Counted from the first letter of the stretch, positions 32,590 through 42,915 are shown. The stretch: 64,000 nucleotides of DNA from Nansenia antarctica (GCA_963989245.1 OZ022345.1:24846696-24910695), one strand, 5' to 3'. Program-made: numbers and translations. The notes: a model not told the origin generated them from the sequence alone.

Positions 32590-34600
32590 CTCTAAACACA
32601 AAGACAGTTACCCTGCTGCACCCTGCATATACTCTAAACACAAAGACAGTTACCCTGCACCCTGCATATACTCTAAACACAAAGACAGTTACCCTGCTGC
32701 ACCCTGCATATACTCTAAACACAAAGACAGTTACCCTGCTGCACCCTGCATATACTCTAAATACAAAGACAGTTACCCTGCTGCACCCTGCATATACTCT
32801 AAACACAAAGACAGTTACCCTGCTGCACCCTGCATATACTCTAAACACAAAGACAGTTACCCTGCTGCACCCTGCATATACTCTAAACACAAAGACAGTT
32901 ACCCTGCTGCACCCTGCATATACTCTAAACACAAAGACAGTTACCCTGCACCCTGCATATACTCTAAACACAAAGACAGTTACCCTGCTGCACCCTGCAT
33001 ATACTCTAAACACAAAGACAGTTACCCTGCTGCACCCTGCATATACTCTAAACACAAAGACAGTTACCCTGCTGCACCCTGCATATACTCTAAACACAAA
33101 GACAGTTACCCTGCACCCTGCATATACTCTAAACACAAAGACAGTTACCCTGCATATACTCTAAACACAAAGACAGTTACCCTGCTGCACCCTGCATATA
33201 CTCTAAACACAAAGACAGTTACCCTGCTGCACCCTGCATATACTCTAAACACAAAGACAGTTACCCTGCACCCTGCATATACTCTAAACACAAAGACAGT
33301 TACCCTGCTGCACCCTGCATATACTCTAAACACAAAGACAGTTACCCTGCTGCACCCTGCATATACTCTAAACACAAAGACAGTTACCCTGCTGCACCCT
33401 GCATATACTCTAAACACAAAGACAGTTACCCTGCTGCACCCTGCATATACTCTAAACACAAAGACAGTTACCCTGCACCCTGCATATACTCTAAACACAA
33501 AGACAGTTACCCTGCTGCACCCTGCATATACTCTAAACACAAAGACAGTTACCCTGCTGCACCCTGCACTCTAAACACAAAGACAGTTACCCTGCTGCAC
33601 CCTGCATATACTCTAAACACAAAGACATTTACCCTGCACCCTGCATATACTCTAAACACAAAGACAGTTACCCTGCTGCACCCTGCATATACTCTAAACA
33701 CAAATACAGTTACCCTGCTGCACCCTGCATATACTCTAAACACAAAGACAGTTACCCTGCTGCACCCTGCATATACTCTAAACACAAAGACAGTTACCCT
33801 GCTGCACCCTGCATATACTCTAAACACAAAGACAGTTACCCTGCACCCTGCATATACTCTAAACACAAAGACAGTTACCCTGCTGCACCCTGCATATACT
33901 CTAAACACAAAGACAGTTACCCTGCTGCACCCTGCACTCTAAACACAAAGACAGTTACCCTGCTGCACCCTGCATATACTCTAAACACAAAGACAGTTAC
34001 CCTGCTGCACCCTGCATATACTCTAAACACAAAGACAGTTACCCTGCTGCACCCTGCATATACTCTAAACACAAAGACAGTTACCCTGCTGCACCCTGCA
34101 TATACTCTAAACACAAAGACAGTTACCCTGCTGCACCCTGCATATACTCTAAACACAAAGACAGTTACCCTGCTGCACCCTGCATATACTCTAAACACAA
34201 AGACAGTTACCCTGATGCACCCTGCATATACTCTAAACACAAAGACAGTTACCCTGCTGCACCCTGCATATACTCTACACACAAAGACAGTTACCCTGCT
34301 GCACCCTGCATATACTCTAAACACAAAGACAGTTACCCTGCTGCACCCTGCATATACTCTAAACACAAAGACAGTTACCCTGCTGCACCCTGCATATACT
34401 CTAAACACAAAGACAGTTACCCTGCTGCACCCTGCATATACTCTAAACACAAAGACAGTTACCATCCTGCACCCTGCATATACTCTAAACACAAAGACAG
34501 TTACCCTGCTGCACCCTGCATATACTCTAAACACAAAGACAGTTACCCTGCTGCACCCTGCATATACTCTAAACACAAAGACAGTTACCCTGCACTGCCT
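32590..34600. repeat. 42/39-bp minisatellite, right block
   Basis: About 48 further copies of the 29.1-kb unit. Two units (near 33563 and 33931) lack the ATAT and read CTGCACTCTAAACAC, shifting the frame. Single changes such as AATACAG or CATTTACC mark individual units. Ends at CCCTGCACTGCC, about 34594. Confidence 0.95.
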
Positions 34601-34689
34601 TGCGTTGCTGTCTGGCCACAGATCCTCATCACCACCGCAGGCAGTGTTCTCCCTGGCCAGGCAGGGGGGAAGTATCGCCTGGCATGACG

Positions 34690-34905
34690 CATCCAGCCCT
34701 GATATAAACTCCTCAAAAAGGTTCGAAAATGTTTATTTGGTCGATTATTCCTCCCCTTTAATAATACCAATTGGTATTGTATTTGATATCGTTGGAAAGC
34801 CTGATTGGTCACCTTTACAACGAGGTACAACGTGTAAGGATCATGCATTCGTGGAACGAGCAACACAGCTAAACCTGTGGGTAGTGGCCCAAACATATTT
34901 GCCAA
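34690..34905 (+). repeat. dispersed repeat of unknown type, copy 1
   Basis: TATAAACTCCTCAAAAAGG... to GGGTAGTGGCCCAAACATAT is about 85-90% like 45868-46070 in inverse orientation. It contains the 14-bp palindrome ATACCAATTGGTAT. No coding frame or terminal structure that I can assign. Confidence 0.7.
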
Positions 34906-34990
34906 AATCCCCTGCAATTATATTCTTCTGTTGGTATTCACTCTCACGTTTAGCTGTGATTTACAATCCAGAGATCACAAAACAACAGCG

Positions 34991-35848
34991 ATGGCACGGT
35001 TCTGGATGGGGTCATACCTGAGACGGCTGAAACTTTTAGAAACAGACTTGAGAGAACCTGTGTCTTTTAATCTCCCATCTGCATATGTTTTTATCAAGAA
35101 TTTAAAAAAAAGATATAACATGGAGAATGAGAACAAATCTATTTTAATTAAACACCGTTCTCTTCTTTCTCTTGTGCAGGAGCGGGAAGCAGTGAGTCCG
35201 GTGCGCGGGCTTGCATTCGGCGAGCCCTCCACCGTTTGGCGCAACGTAGCCCACCCTGCCCTCATGAACAGACACCGAGACCTGTCGTGGATGGTGGCCC
35301 ATGAGATCCTCCCGGTCAGGGCCGTCATGCACTCCTGGGGCATGGCGGCATCTGCCACCTGCCCCCGACCAGGGTGTGGCGCCCCCGAGTCGGTGCGGCA
35401 CTTGCTCTGGGAGTGCAACAGAGCGAAAGACCTGTGGGCACGAGCCGGCCCCCTACTATACCCGTGCCTGCCAGCAGGAGAGGTCCTAAACGTCCAACTG
35501 GTGCTCTACGGGGTGAGCCGGAGGAGCATACCATCAGCGGACTTCGCCAGACTCTGGCTCACCCTGACATGCTTTAAAGAAGCACTCTGGACCTCCCGCA
35601 GCCTGCTGGTAGGGAAGCGCGTGGAGACCACCCCACAGGCGGTGGTAGCTGCGGCCATTGAGACCTTGAGGGGATGTGTCGCACGTCACCCATTCGGAGG
35701 AGGGGGTCAGAGGCCCACCATGACTCCATCTTGGACTCGGCTGTCGGGCTGGAAGGCCGCACTTTACACCGTGCGGACAGGACTTTGCTTAGTGAGAAGA
35801 CGCGCTGAGGCGGCCTCATTATATCTACGAAGGACAGCTGGTGCTTAA
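34991..35848 (+). pseudogene. Tx1-group LINE ORF2, C-terminal fragment
   Basis: Open frame of about 285 codons (ATG at 34991 is convenient, not natural). It encodes the distal part of a LINE polymerase: a WRNVAHPALMNRHRDLSWMV block, then a zinc motif CPRPGCGAPESVRHLLWEC (zf-RVT-like, Cys-Cys-His-Cys) followed by KDLWARAGPLLYPCLP. This arrangement is typical of the Tx1/R2-like fish LINEs. The endonuclease and the RT core are missing, so it is a 5'-truncated copy; the retained part has no stops. It lies directly upstream of the Rex1 element, same strand. Confidence 0.75.
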
Positions 35849-35865
35849 ACACAAAAACTGTAAGT

Positions 35866-38476
35866 AGCCACTGCTCCCCAGACCTGGAATACTTGACTGT
35901 TAAATGCCGACCCACATACCTCCCGAGGGAATTCAACACAGTGTACATAACATGTGTTTACATTGCGCCTAGCGCGGTTGGTAGCTTAGCATTGGCGCGG
36001 CTACATGACGTCATCAGTAGTGGACAGAGCGCGGACCCACAGGCAGTTCATATAATCGCCGGGGACTTCAATCATGCTGACCTGAAGGTAGTACTACCCA
36101 AGTTCTATCAGCATGTTAAATGTGCAACAAGAGGAGAAAAAACACTGGATAAGGTATACACCAACATCAAGCTTGCTTACAAGGCTAGACCGCTAGCTCA
36201 TCTAGGCATGTCTGACCATGTGTCAATCCTCCTGATCCCAGCCTACACTCCCATGAGGAAAAGTGCTCCCATCACCACTAAGACTGTCAGAACCTGGCCA
36301 GCAGGGTCCGCTCCACTGCAGATCTGCCTGAATGACACCTCATGGCAGGAATATGAGCATGAGGACCTGGAACAGTTCACGTCGTCGGTTCTGAACCACA
36401 TAGTGAACTGCACCAACTCAGCCACCGTGGACAAACGGGTCCGGGTCTACCCCAACACGAAGCCATGGATGACTGGGAAGGTCCAAAAACTGCTCAAGGA
36501 GAGGGACAACGCCTTCTCAGCGAAGGACACACTGCTGTACAGCACCACCAGGGCTAACCTAAAGAGTGGCATCCGGGAGGCCAAGGCAGACCACAGAGAG
36601 AAGATTGAGGAATGCTTCCTGAGCAACGACTCCAGGCGATTGTGGCAGGGGGTTCAGCACATGACAAACTTCAGAGCCAACAGGCTCACAGCCGCGGAGG
36701 ACGACCCCCTGCTGGCGGAAAAGCTGAACTCCTTCTACGCCCGGTTCGACGAGGGGCGAACGGAGGTAACCACAACACAAACACCACTCTCTCCAGCTCT
36801 CAGCAGCCTCACCCTCACAGAGCATGAAGTGAGACGCGTGCTGAAGGTGGTGGACCCCAGGAAAGCCTCAGGGCCGGATGGCGTCCTGGGACGGGTGCTG
36901 AGGGACTGCGCCGACCAGCTGGCCGGGGTTTTCACCAACATCTTCAACCAGTCCCTATCCCAGGCCACCATCCCACCCTGCCTGAAAACCTCAACTATCA
37001 TCCCAGTCCCGAAGAAAAGCACGGTGAGCTGCCTAAACGACTACCGCCCGGTGGCACTCACACCAATCATCATGAAGTGCTTCGAGAAACTAGTCCGGGC
37101 CCACATAGTCACACGCCTCCCGCCCAACCTGGATCCATACCAGTTCGCCTACAGAGCCCACAGGTCCACAGAGGACGCCATCGCGACGACTCTCCACTCC
37201 ACTCTATCCCACCTGGAGAGGGGAAACAGCTACGCGAGACTGCTCTTTGTGGACTTCAGCTCTGCCTTCAACACCATCCTTCCAGACAGGCTAGTGACCA
37301 AACTACTAGACCTGGGACTATCACACTCTATATGTGCATGGATCAAGGACTTCCTGTCTGACCGCCCCCAGAGGGTGCGGGTGGGCTCCCACACCTCCAC
37401 AGCCCTCAGACTCAGCACTGGGTCCCCCCAGGGCTGCGTGCTAAGCCCCATCCTCTACAACCTCTACACCTACGACTTCACCCCCGTCCACCCCAGCAAC
37501 TCCATCGTAAAGTTTGCAGACGACACCACCGTGGTGGGCTGCATCTCGGGGGGGGACGAGGCGGCGTACAGGGATGAGGTAGAGCAGCTGAGCAAGCTGT
37601 GCAAGGTTAACAACCTGCTGCTGAACCAGTCAAAGACCCAGGAAATCATCGTGGACTTCAGGAGGAAAAAATCTGAGGTCCAGCCCCTGCTCGTCGATGG
37701 AGGGAGCGTGGAGAGAGTCTCAACCCTCCGATTCCTGGGGGTGCACATACAGGATGACCTGTCCTGGAAGATCAACACAGCAGCCATCATCAAGAAGGCA
37801 CAACAGCGGCTCTTCTTCCTGAGAGTCCTCAGGAAAGACCACATCGGACAGGAGATGCTGGTGACCTTCTACCGCTGCGCAGTGGAGAGCATCCTCACCT
37901 ACTGCATCTGCATCTGGTTCTCCAGCTGCACAGCCGCAGAGAGGAATGCGCTACAGAGAGTTGTGAGATCGGCCCAGAAGATCACCGGCGCCCCCCTCCC
38001 CTCTCTGGAAGAACTGTACAACACACGCTGCCTCAGGAAGGCCTCCAAGATCTCCAGAGACCCATCCCACCCTGGGTACGAACACTTTGCTCGGCTGCCC
38101 TCGAACAGGCGGTTCAGGACCATGTTCGCAAGGACAAACAGACTGAAGCTCAGCTTCTACCCCAGGGCCATTCAGGCCCTGAACACAGCAAAGACCTAGG
38201 TTCTAGGCCCTGGACAATCTAGACAAATTGATGGCAGCTACTAGATTGAAATCAAGTGTAATACTGAAACACAACTGTGTACATTTCAAACCTGCAAACT
38301 GCGACACTTTAAATGAATGTGCAATAACACTATGTGCAATATGATAACCCTAAGGTACATAAGGTTCAGAGAATAGGAAATGTTAGAATAGGTATAGCAT
38401 AGCATAGAGTACAGCACAGTGTTTTATTTGTATAGTATAGTGGATAGTGTACATAGCCTTTATTTTATGTAAACCA
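35866..38476 (+). mobile_element. Rex1-type LINE, 5'-truncated, 3'UTR split by gypsy
   Basis: Homology to the other Rex1 copy begins at least by 35866 within the endonuclease domain; the 5' part is missing. The ORF (to 38199) is followed by 3'UTR to 38476, then the CsRn1-type element, then the rest of the 3'UTR with AATGACAATAAAGACC at 42791-42915. The TSD ACCA of the gypsy element marks the break. Confidence 0.88.
35878..38199 (+). CDS. Rex1 LINE endonuclease/reverse transcriptase, 5'-partial
   Basis: About 773 open codons with no ATG at the start (first codons CCA GAC CTG), so the beginning is lost. Residue numbers count from the TTG at 35893. The endonuclease tail shows AGDFNHAD and the GMSDHVSIL histidine motif. 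RT shows FSSAFNT at 455 (the peptide targeted by classical Rex1 typing), GSPQGCVLSP and the catalytic FADD at 541-544. The C-terminus matches the fragment at 19752-20085. No stop or frameshift is present, so this copy is young, but without its 5' part it cannot be autonomous. Family assignment to Rex1/Babar is by these motifs. Confidence 0.88.
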   Translation, partial: PDLEYLTVKCRPTYLPREFNTVYITCVYIAPSAVGSLALARLHDVISSGQSADPQAVHIIAGDFNHADLKVVLPKFYQHVKCATRGEKTLDKVYTNIKLAYKARPLAHLGMSDHVSILLIPAYTPMRKSAPITTKTVRTWPAGSAPLQICLNDTSWQEYEHEDLEQFTSSVLNHIVNCTNSATVDKRVRVYPNTKPWMTGKVQKLLKERDNAFSAKDTLLYSTTRANLKSGIREAKADHREKIEECFLSNDSRRLWQGVQHMTNFRANRLTAAEDDPLLAEKLNSFYARFDEGRTEVTTTQTPLSPALSSLTLTEHEVRRVLKVVDPRKASGPDGVLGRVLRDCADQLAGVFTNIFNQSLSQATIPPCLKTSTIIPVPKKSTVSCLNDYRPVALTPIIMKCFEKLVRAHIVTRLPPNLDPYQFAYRAHRSTEDAIATTLHSTLSHLERGNSYARLLFVDFSSAFNTILPDRLVTKLLDLGLSHSICAWIKDFLSDRPQRVRVGSHTSTALRLSTGSPQGCVLSPILYNLYTYDFTPVHPSNSIVKFADDTTVVGCISGGDEAAYRDEVEQLSKLCKVNNLLLNQSKTQEIIVDFRRKKSEVQPLLVDGGSVERVSTLRFLGVHIQDDLSWKINTAAIIKKAQQRLFFLRVLRKDHIGQEMLVTFYRCAVESILTYCICIWFSSCTAAERNALQRVVRSAQKITGAPLPSLEELYNTRCLRKASKISRDPSHPGYEHFARLPSNRRFRTMFARTNRLKLSFYPRAIQALNTAKT

Positions 38477-38680
38477 TGTGGTGACTAGACACCCACTGAG
38501 TGATCAGGGCGAATTCACTACATTACCCAGGTGCCTTAGCAGGGTGATGAGGTGTATTTAAGGCGACCAGGAAGTGTGAATGAGGAAGTGAATGCAGAGT
38601 GTGCAATAAACACAGCTCTTGTTTACACATTAACCATGTGCTCCTAGTCCTTCTTCATATCCCTCAAACCAACAACTACA
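38477..38680 (+). repeat. gypsy 5' LTR
   Basis: 204 bp. A TATTTAA box lies at about 38555-38561 and AATAAA at 38605-38610, in the promoter-polyadenylation order of a short LTR. Confidence 0.93.
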
Positions 38681-38681
38681 T

Positions 38682-38694
38682 TGGTGACCCTGAC
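38682..38694 (+). other. primer-binding site, tRNA-Trp type
   Basis: TGGTGACCCTGAC starts 1 nt after the LTR. It differs at one base from the complement of the tRNA-Trp 3' end (TGGTGACCCCGAC), the primer reported for the CsRn1 group. Confidence 0.75.
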
Positions 38695-38734
38695 AAGTGA
38701 GTTTTTTGGACGTTTTTCTGAAACTTTTTTGAAC

Positions 38735-39424
38735 ATGGCTAATGCAGTTGCTCTCAAATTGCCTGAGTTTTGGGAGCAAAATGTTAGTGCTTGGTTTGTG
38801 CAAGCTGAAGCTCAGTTTGCCATCAGGGATATAACTGCAGAAGACACAAAGTATTACTATGTGGTGGCATCTCTGAAGGGTTCAACTGCCGCACGGGTGA
38901 TAAACCTGATAGAAAACCCACCAGCCAGGGACAAATATACCACTCTTAAAGGGCACCTGAAAGGAATTTTTGGATTGTCAGAACCAGAAAGAGCCCGGCA
39001 GCTCCTATCTCTCCCTGGGCTTGGAGACTCAAAGCCCTCTGAGTTAATGGACCATATGCTGGCTCTGCTTGGCAATCATCAACCATGTTTCCTTTTTAAA
39101 GAGCTTTTTTTGCAGCAACTCCCAGACCAGATTCGTTTGCCTTTAGCCAGTTCTGTAAAGGCAAACCTTCGTGAATTGGCTAAAGAAGCTGATGTTTTTT
39201 TTTCAGCTGGGAGAAAGACTGTTTCAGTCACGCCCCTTACCAACACCAGCACTGCCTGGGAGGAATGCATGCATCAACCGCACACACACTCTGTCTCCGC
39301 CAGCGCTGTGGCCCGCCGTGAGAAGTCAAGTCTCTGCTTCTATCACGGCAAGTTCGGCAACAAAGCAAAGAAGTGCCTGCCACCTTGTAGCTGGTCGGGA
39401 AACGCGTTGGCCGCCACTCGTTAG
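38735..39424 (+). CDS. CsRn1-type Gag
   Basis: 229 codons from the ATG at 38735 (the frame is open from 38681 but that part is leader). The capsid-like region begins LPEFWEQNVSAWFVQAEAQF. The C-terminus carries the short CsRn1-style zinc motif CFYHGKFGNKAKKCLPPC at about residues 204-221. It ends at TAG 39422-39424 inside the overlap with pol. Gag forms the particle that holds the element RNA. Confidence 0.88.
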   Translation: MANAVALKLPEFWEQNVSAWFVQAEAQFAIRDITAEDTKYYYVVASLKGSTAARVINLIENPPARDKYTTLKGHLKGIFGLSEPERARQLLSLPGLGDSKPSELMDHMLALLGNHQPCFLFKELFLQQLPDQIRLPLASSVKANLRELAKEADVFFSAGRKTVSVTPLTNTSTAWEECMHQPHTHSVSASAVARREKSSLCFYHGKFGNKAKKCLPPCSWSGNALAATR

Positions 39425-42400
39425 CAGCCCTGAGTGTCGGCCCTTCCAGCGGATTGCTGTTCATTACTGACTCTATATCTGGCCGCAGATTTCTTTGTGA
39501 CACTGGAGCTCAGGTCAGCATTCTGCCGGCGTCAGCCTTGGATATCCGAGCAGCCAAACTGGGCCCCAACCTTGAAGCAGCTAATGGCACCCCCATCCCC
39601 ACGTTTGGCACACGCCCCTTAACACTGTGCTTTGCTGGACAACGTTTCTCTTGGGACTTTGTGTTGGCGAAGGTGTCCACCCCGCTCCTGGGTGCTGATT
39701 TTCTTTGTGCTAATGGGCTGCTGGTGGGTAACCGTCAGCTTGTCAACGCTGAGACCTTCTGCTCACTGGCTTGTGAGCACACCACCGCTACATCGACAAG
39801 ACTGGCCGCTCTCCTTTCACCGGCTGATGATGTCGCCCAACTCCTGCTGGAGTTTTCAGACATCACAACGCCAACGTTTTTGGCTGGCTCCATAAAACAC
39901 AATGTGACACACTTCATACCTACCAGTGGTCCGCCTGTGCATGCTCGAGCCCGCCGGCTGGACCCACAAAAGTTGGCGATAGCAAAGGAGGAGTTCAGCT
40001 CCATGGAGAGACTGGGCATCATTCGTAGGTCTGACAGTCCCTGGGCCTCGCCTTTGCACCTGGTTCCCAAGGCCAATGGAGGCTGGCGCCCGTGTGGTGA
40101 TTACCGGCGGCTTAATGATGCCACTACGCCTGACCGGTATCCAGTTCCCTACATTCAGGATTTCTCAGCCCACCTGGCAGGAGCAGTTATTTTTTCAAAG
40201 GTGGATCTCATTCGAGGATATCACCAAGTGCCAGTCCATCCTCAAGACATCACCAAAACGGCAGTCATCACACCGTTTGGCCTCTTTGAATATTTACGAA
40301 TGCCTTTCGGCCTGAAGAATGCCGCCCAAACCTTTCAGCGGTTGATGGACTCAGTGTTGCGTGATCTGCCTTTTCTTTTTGTTTACCTTGATGATATCCT
40401 GGTGGCCAGTACATCCAAGGCAGAACACATGTCACACCTCCGCCTTCTTTTTGCTCAATTGCAGCAGCACGGCTTGATTGTCAATCCAGCAAAATGCCAG
40501 TTTGGGGTGCCCTCCATTGATTTTCTCGGCCATCACATCACTTCTGCCGGTGCAACCCCACTGCCCTTAAAGGTGAAGGCGGTGCTGCAGTTCCCACGCC
40601 CCACAACAGTGAAGGCCCTACAGGAGTTCCTGGGTATGGTGAATTTTTATCATCGCTTTATTCCACAAGCAGCCTGCCTCATGCGACCCCTGTATGGGGC
40701 CCTCAAGGGCAAGCCTCCCAAGCACATTGTTGACTGGTCCAGTGAAATGTCAGGATCATTCTCTGCCACCAAGGAAGCTCTTGCAAATGCAACCATGCTA
40801 GCACATCCAGTGCCAGATGCCCCCATTGCCTTGACATCTGATGCCTCAGACCGCGCAGTTGGTGCTGTTTTAGAGCAGCAGATTGACGGGGTTTGGCAGC
40901 CTCTCGCTTTTTTTAGCCGGCAGCTCCGTGCTAGTGAGCAGAAATACAGCACGTTCGACCGTGAGCTACTAGCCCTTTACCTGGCAGTCAGACATTTCCG
41001 TTTCCTCCTAGAGGCTCGACCATTCACTGCTTTTGTAGACCACAAGCCTTTAACTTTTGTCATGTCTAAACTGTCGGAGCCATGGTCAGCCAGGCAACAG
41101 CGTCATCTCTCCTACGTTTCTGAATTTACTACAGACATACAACATGTAGCAGGAAAGCAGAACGTCGTGGCTGACTGCCTTTCTCGCACCTTCACAAGCA
41201 CCGTCCACCTCGGCATCGATTATGCCCGCATGGCTGTGGACCAAGATGCAGACCCTGACATTCAGGCCTTTCGGACGGCGACTACAGGGCTTCGGTTGGT
41301 GGATGTCCCTTTTGACGATAAGGGTACGACACTGCTATGCGATGTCTCTACTGGCCAGCCCCGTCCTCTGGCACCCAAGATGTGGAGACGGAAGGTTTTC
41401 GATGTCATACATGGCTTGTCACACCCAGGCCGGAAGCCATCACAGCGTCTGGTGACAGAAAAATTTGTCTGGCATGGCATGAAGAAGGACATTCGCGACT
41501 GGGTCAAAACATGCATCGCATGCCAGCTCACAAAAGTCCATCGACATGTGAAGGCACCATTGGAGCAGTTCACAGTCCCAGAAAGGCGCTTTGACCACAT
41601 CAACGTGGATTTAGTTGGACCTCTTCCTCCTTCTGGAGGGTTCACCCATCTCTTGACAATGGTGGACAGAACGACACGGTGGCCAGAGGTGGTTCCACTG
41701 TCGGGAACAACGACAGCTGAGGTGGCCCGCGGATTCATTGGTACTTGGATCGCCCGGTTCGGGGTTCCCTCTGACCTCTCCTCAGACCGGGGACCACAAT
41801 TCACCTCACAATTGTGGACCTCTATCACCCAACAGTTGGGTATTTCACTCCATCGGACTGCAGCATATCATCCCCAGGCCAATGGCCTGTGTGAGCGATT
41901 TCACCGTTCCATGAAAGCAGCCCTGAAAGTGGACCTCCAGGGCAATAGCTGGATCGACAGGCTACCCTGGGTGATGCTGGGACTTCGTACTGTACCTAAG
42001 GAGGACCTCCTCTCTTCTTCGGCAGAGCTTGTTTATGGCCAGGCCCTTAGAGTACCGGGTGATTTTTTCCCCTCTGTTAACGTTCCCTGGTCTGCACCAG
42101 AACAACTTCGTAATCTATGGGACAAGGCAAGTGCCTTTATGCCGACCCCTACTTCAAATCACAGCCTGCCACGTATCCATGTCCCTCTGGATCTCCAATC
42201 AGCAAGATATGTGTTCATCCGCCACGACGCACATAGGAACCCTCTACAGCCGCCTTACGATGGCCCCTACAGAGTTGTGGAGACAGGCGACAAGACCTTT
42301 ATCATTGACATAGGGGGAAGTATGGAGCATATCTCAGTGGACCGCCTGAAGACAGCTCATCTAGATGGAGAACGGGCTGTGAAGGTGGCCCGTCCACCAC

Positions 42401-42594
42401 GTCGTGGCCGCCCTCCTACAAGCACAACAAAAAAACCTCCCAGTGGTTCCGGGCCAGGCTGTCAGCAGCCAAGAGATTTCCGTCCAGCCCAAGTTCCGGA
42501 GTCCCGTAATCGCTTTGGACGAGTCCTCCGAGCTCCGGCACGTTATGGGAAGTCAGTGTTTGTGAATTCTGGGGGGGACCTGTGTGGTGACTAG
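39391..42594 (+). CDS. CsRn1-type Pol (protease, RT, RNase H, integrase)
   Basis: Frame open from 39391, -1 relative to gag, to the stop at 42592-42594, which lies 12 nt into the 3' LTR. No ATG is expected because it is fused to Gag by frameshift. Counting from 39454: protease DTGA at 16-19; RT with the catalytic YLDD at 311-314; RNase H (TSDASDRAVG); integrase zinc domain ending CIACQ; catalytic D719, D778 and E814 (35 residues between the last two); then a GPY/F-like module (YDGPYRVVETG). No chromodomain seen. All catalytic residues are intact. Confidence 0.92.
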   Translation: MVGKRVGRHSLAALSVGPSSGLLFITDSISGRRFLCDTGAQVSILPASALDIRAAKLGPNLEAANGTPIPTFGTRPLTLCFAGQRFSWDFVLAKVSTPLLGADFLCANGLLVGNRQLVNAETFCSLACEHTTATSTRLAALLSPADDVAQLLLEFSDITTPTFLAGSIKHNVTHFIPTSGPPVHARARRLDPQKLAIAKEEFSSMERLGIIRRSDSPWASPLHLVPKANGGWRPCGDYRRLNDATTPDRYPVPYIQDFSAHLAGAVIFSKVDLIRGYHQVPVHPQDITKTAVITPFGLFEYLRMPFGLKNAAQTFQRLMDSVLRDLPFLFVYLDDILVASTSKAEHMSHLRLLFAQLQQHGLIVNPAKCQFGVPSIDFLGHHITSAGATPLPLKVKAVLQFPRPTTVKALQEFLGMVNFYHRFIPQAACLMRPLYGALKGKPPKHIVDWSSEMSGSFSATKEALANATMLAHPVPDAPIALTSDASDRAVGAVLEQQIDGVWQPLAFFSRQLRASEQKYSTFDRELLALYLAVRHFRFLLEARPFTAFVDHKPLTFVMSKLSEPWSARQQRHLSYVSEFTTDIQHVAGKQNVVADCLSRTFTSTVHLGIDYARMAVDQDADPDIQAFRTATTGLRLVDVPFDDKGTTLLCDVSTGQPRPLAPKMWRRKVFDVIHGLSHPGRKPSQRLVTEKFVWHGMKKDIRDWVKTCIACQLTKVHRHVKAPLEQFTVPERRFDHINVDLVGPLPPSGGFTHLLTMVDRTTRWPEVVPLSGTTTAEVARGFIGTWIARFGVPSDLSSDRGPQFTSQLWTSITQQLGISLHRTAAYHPQANGLCERFHRSMKAALKVDLQGNSWIDRLPWVMLGLRTVPKEDLLSSSAELVYGQALRVPGDFFPSVNVPWSAPEQLRNLWDKASAFMPTPTSNHSLPRIHVPLDLQSARYVFIRHDAHRNPLQPPYDGPYRVVETGDKTFIIDIGGSMEHISVDRLKTAHLDGERAVKVARPPRRGRPPTSTTKKPPSGSGPGCQQPRDFRPAQVPESRNRFGRVLRAPARYGKSVFVNSGGDLCGD
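39397..39403 (+). promoter_or_regulatory. candidate -1 frameshift site between gag and pol
   Basis: GGGAAAC is in the gag frame as G-GGA-AAC, which fits the X-XXY-YYZ slippery rule. It lies within the 34-nt gag/pol overlap. A simple 1-nt indel in a formerly continuous frame is the alternative. Confidence 0.5.
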
Positions 42595-42786
42595 ACACCC
42601 ACTGAGTGATCAGGGCGAATTCACTACATTACCCAGGTGCCTTAGCAGGGTGATGAGGTGTATTTAAGGCGACCAGGAAGTGTGAATGAGGAAGTGAATG
42701 CAGAGTGTGCAATAAACACAGCTCTTGTTTACACATTAACCATGTGCTCCTAGTCCTTCTTCATATCCCTCAAACCAACAACTACA
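42583..42786 (+). repeat. gypsy 3' LTR
   Basis: Identical to the 5' LTR base for base as read. Confidence 0.93.
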
Positions 42787-42790
42787 ACCA

Positions 42791-42915
42791 GCTCTTTTCC
42801 CTTCTTTTTTTTTTTTTTTTTTCCTAGCACCAGGGGAGCCCCCCCTCCCAAATGTCGTTGTTTGGTACCTGTACTATATCAATGACAATAAAGACCATTC
42901 ATAATCATAAATAAA
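42791..42915 (+). mobile_element. Rex1 3'UTR, distal piece
   Basis: Continues the Rex1 3'UTR after the gypsy TSD. It contains a 20-nt T run, GTACCTGTACTATATCAATG and AATGACAATAAAGACC, the same tail as in the copies at 19.3 and 45.2 kb. Confidence 0.8.

Larger units (their letters stand above)
38477..42786 (+). mobile_element. complete CsRn1-type Ty3/gypsy retrotransposon, 4310 bp
   Basis: Two identical 204-bp LTRs (38477-38680 and 42583-42786), TG...CA, flanked by a 4-bp TSD ACCA (38473-38476 and 42787-42790). A tRNA-Trp-like primer site follows the 5' LTR, and a G-run (42571-42577) serves as polypurine tract before the 3' LTR. gag and pol lie in overlapping frames. Identical LTRs indicate a very recent insertion into the Rex1 3'UTR. 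Confidence 0.95.

Noticed and set aside
29045..34576. Long frames on both strands over the 42-bp repeat (up to about 350 codons) as proteins
   Set aside because: The frames follow from a stop-free repeat unit with a period divisible by three. They lack natural starts, domains and signals, and exist equally on both strands.
29090..34600. CRISPR-like array
   Set aside because: Units are contiguous with no unique spacers, and the context is a vertebrate genome full of transposons.
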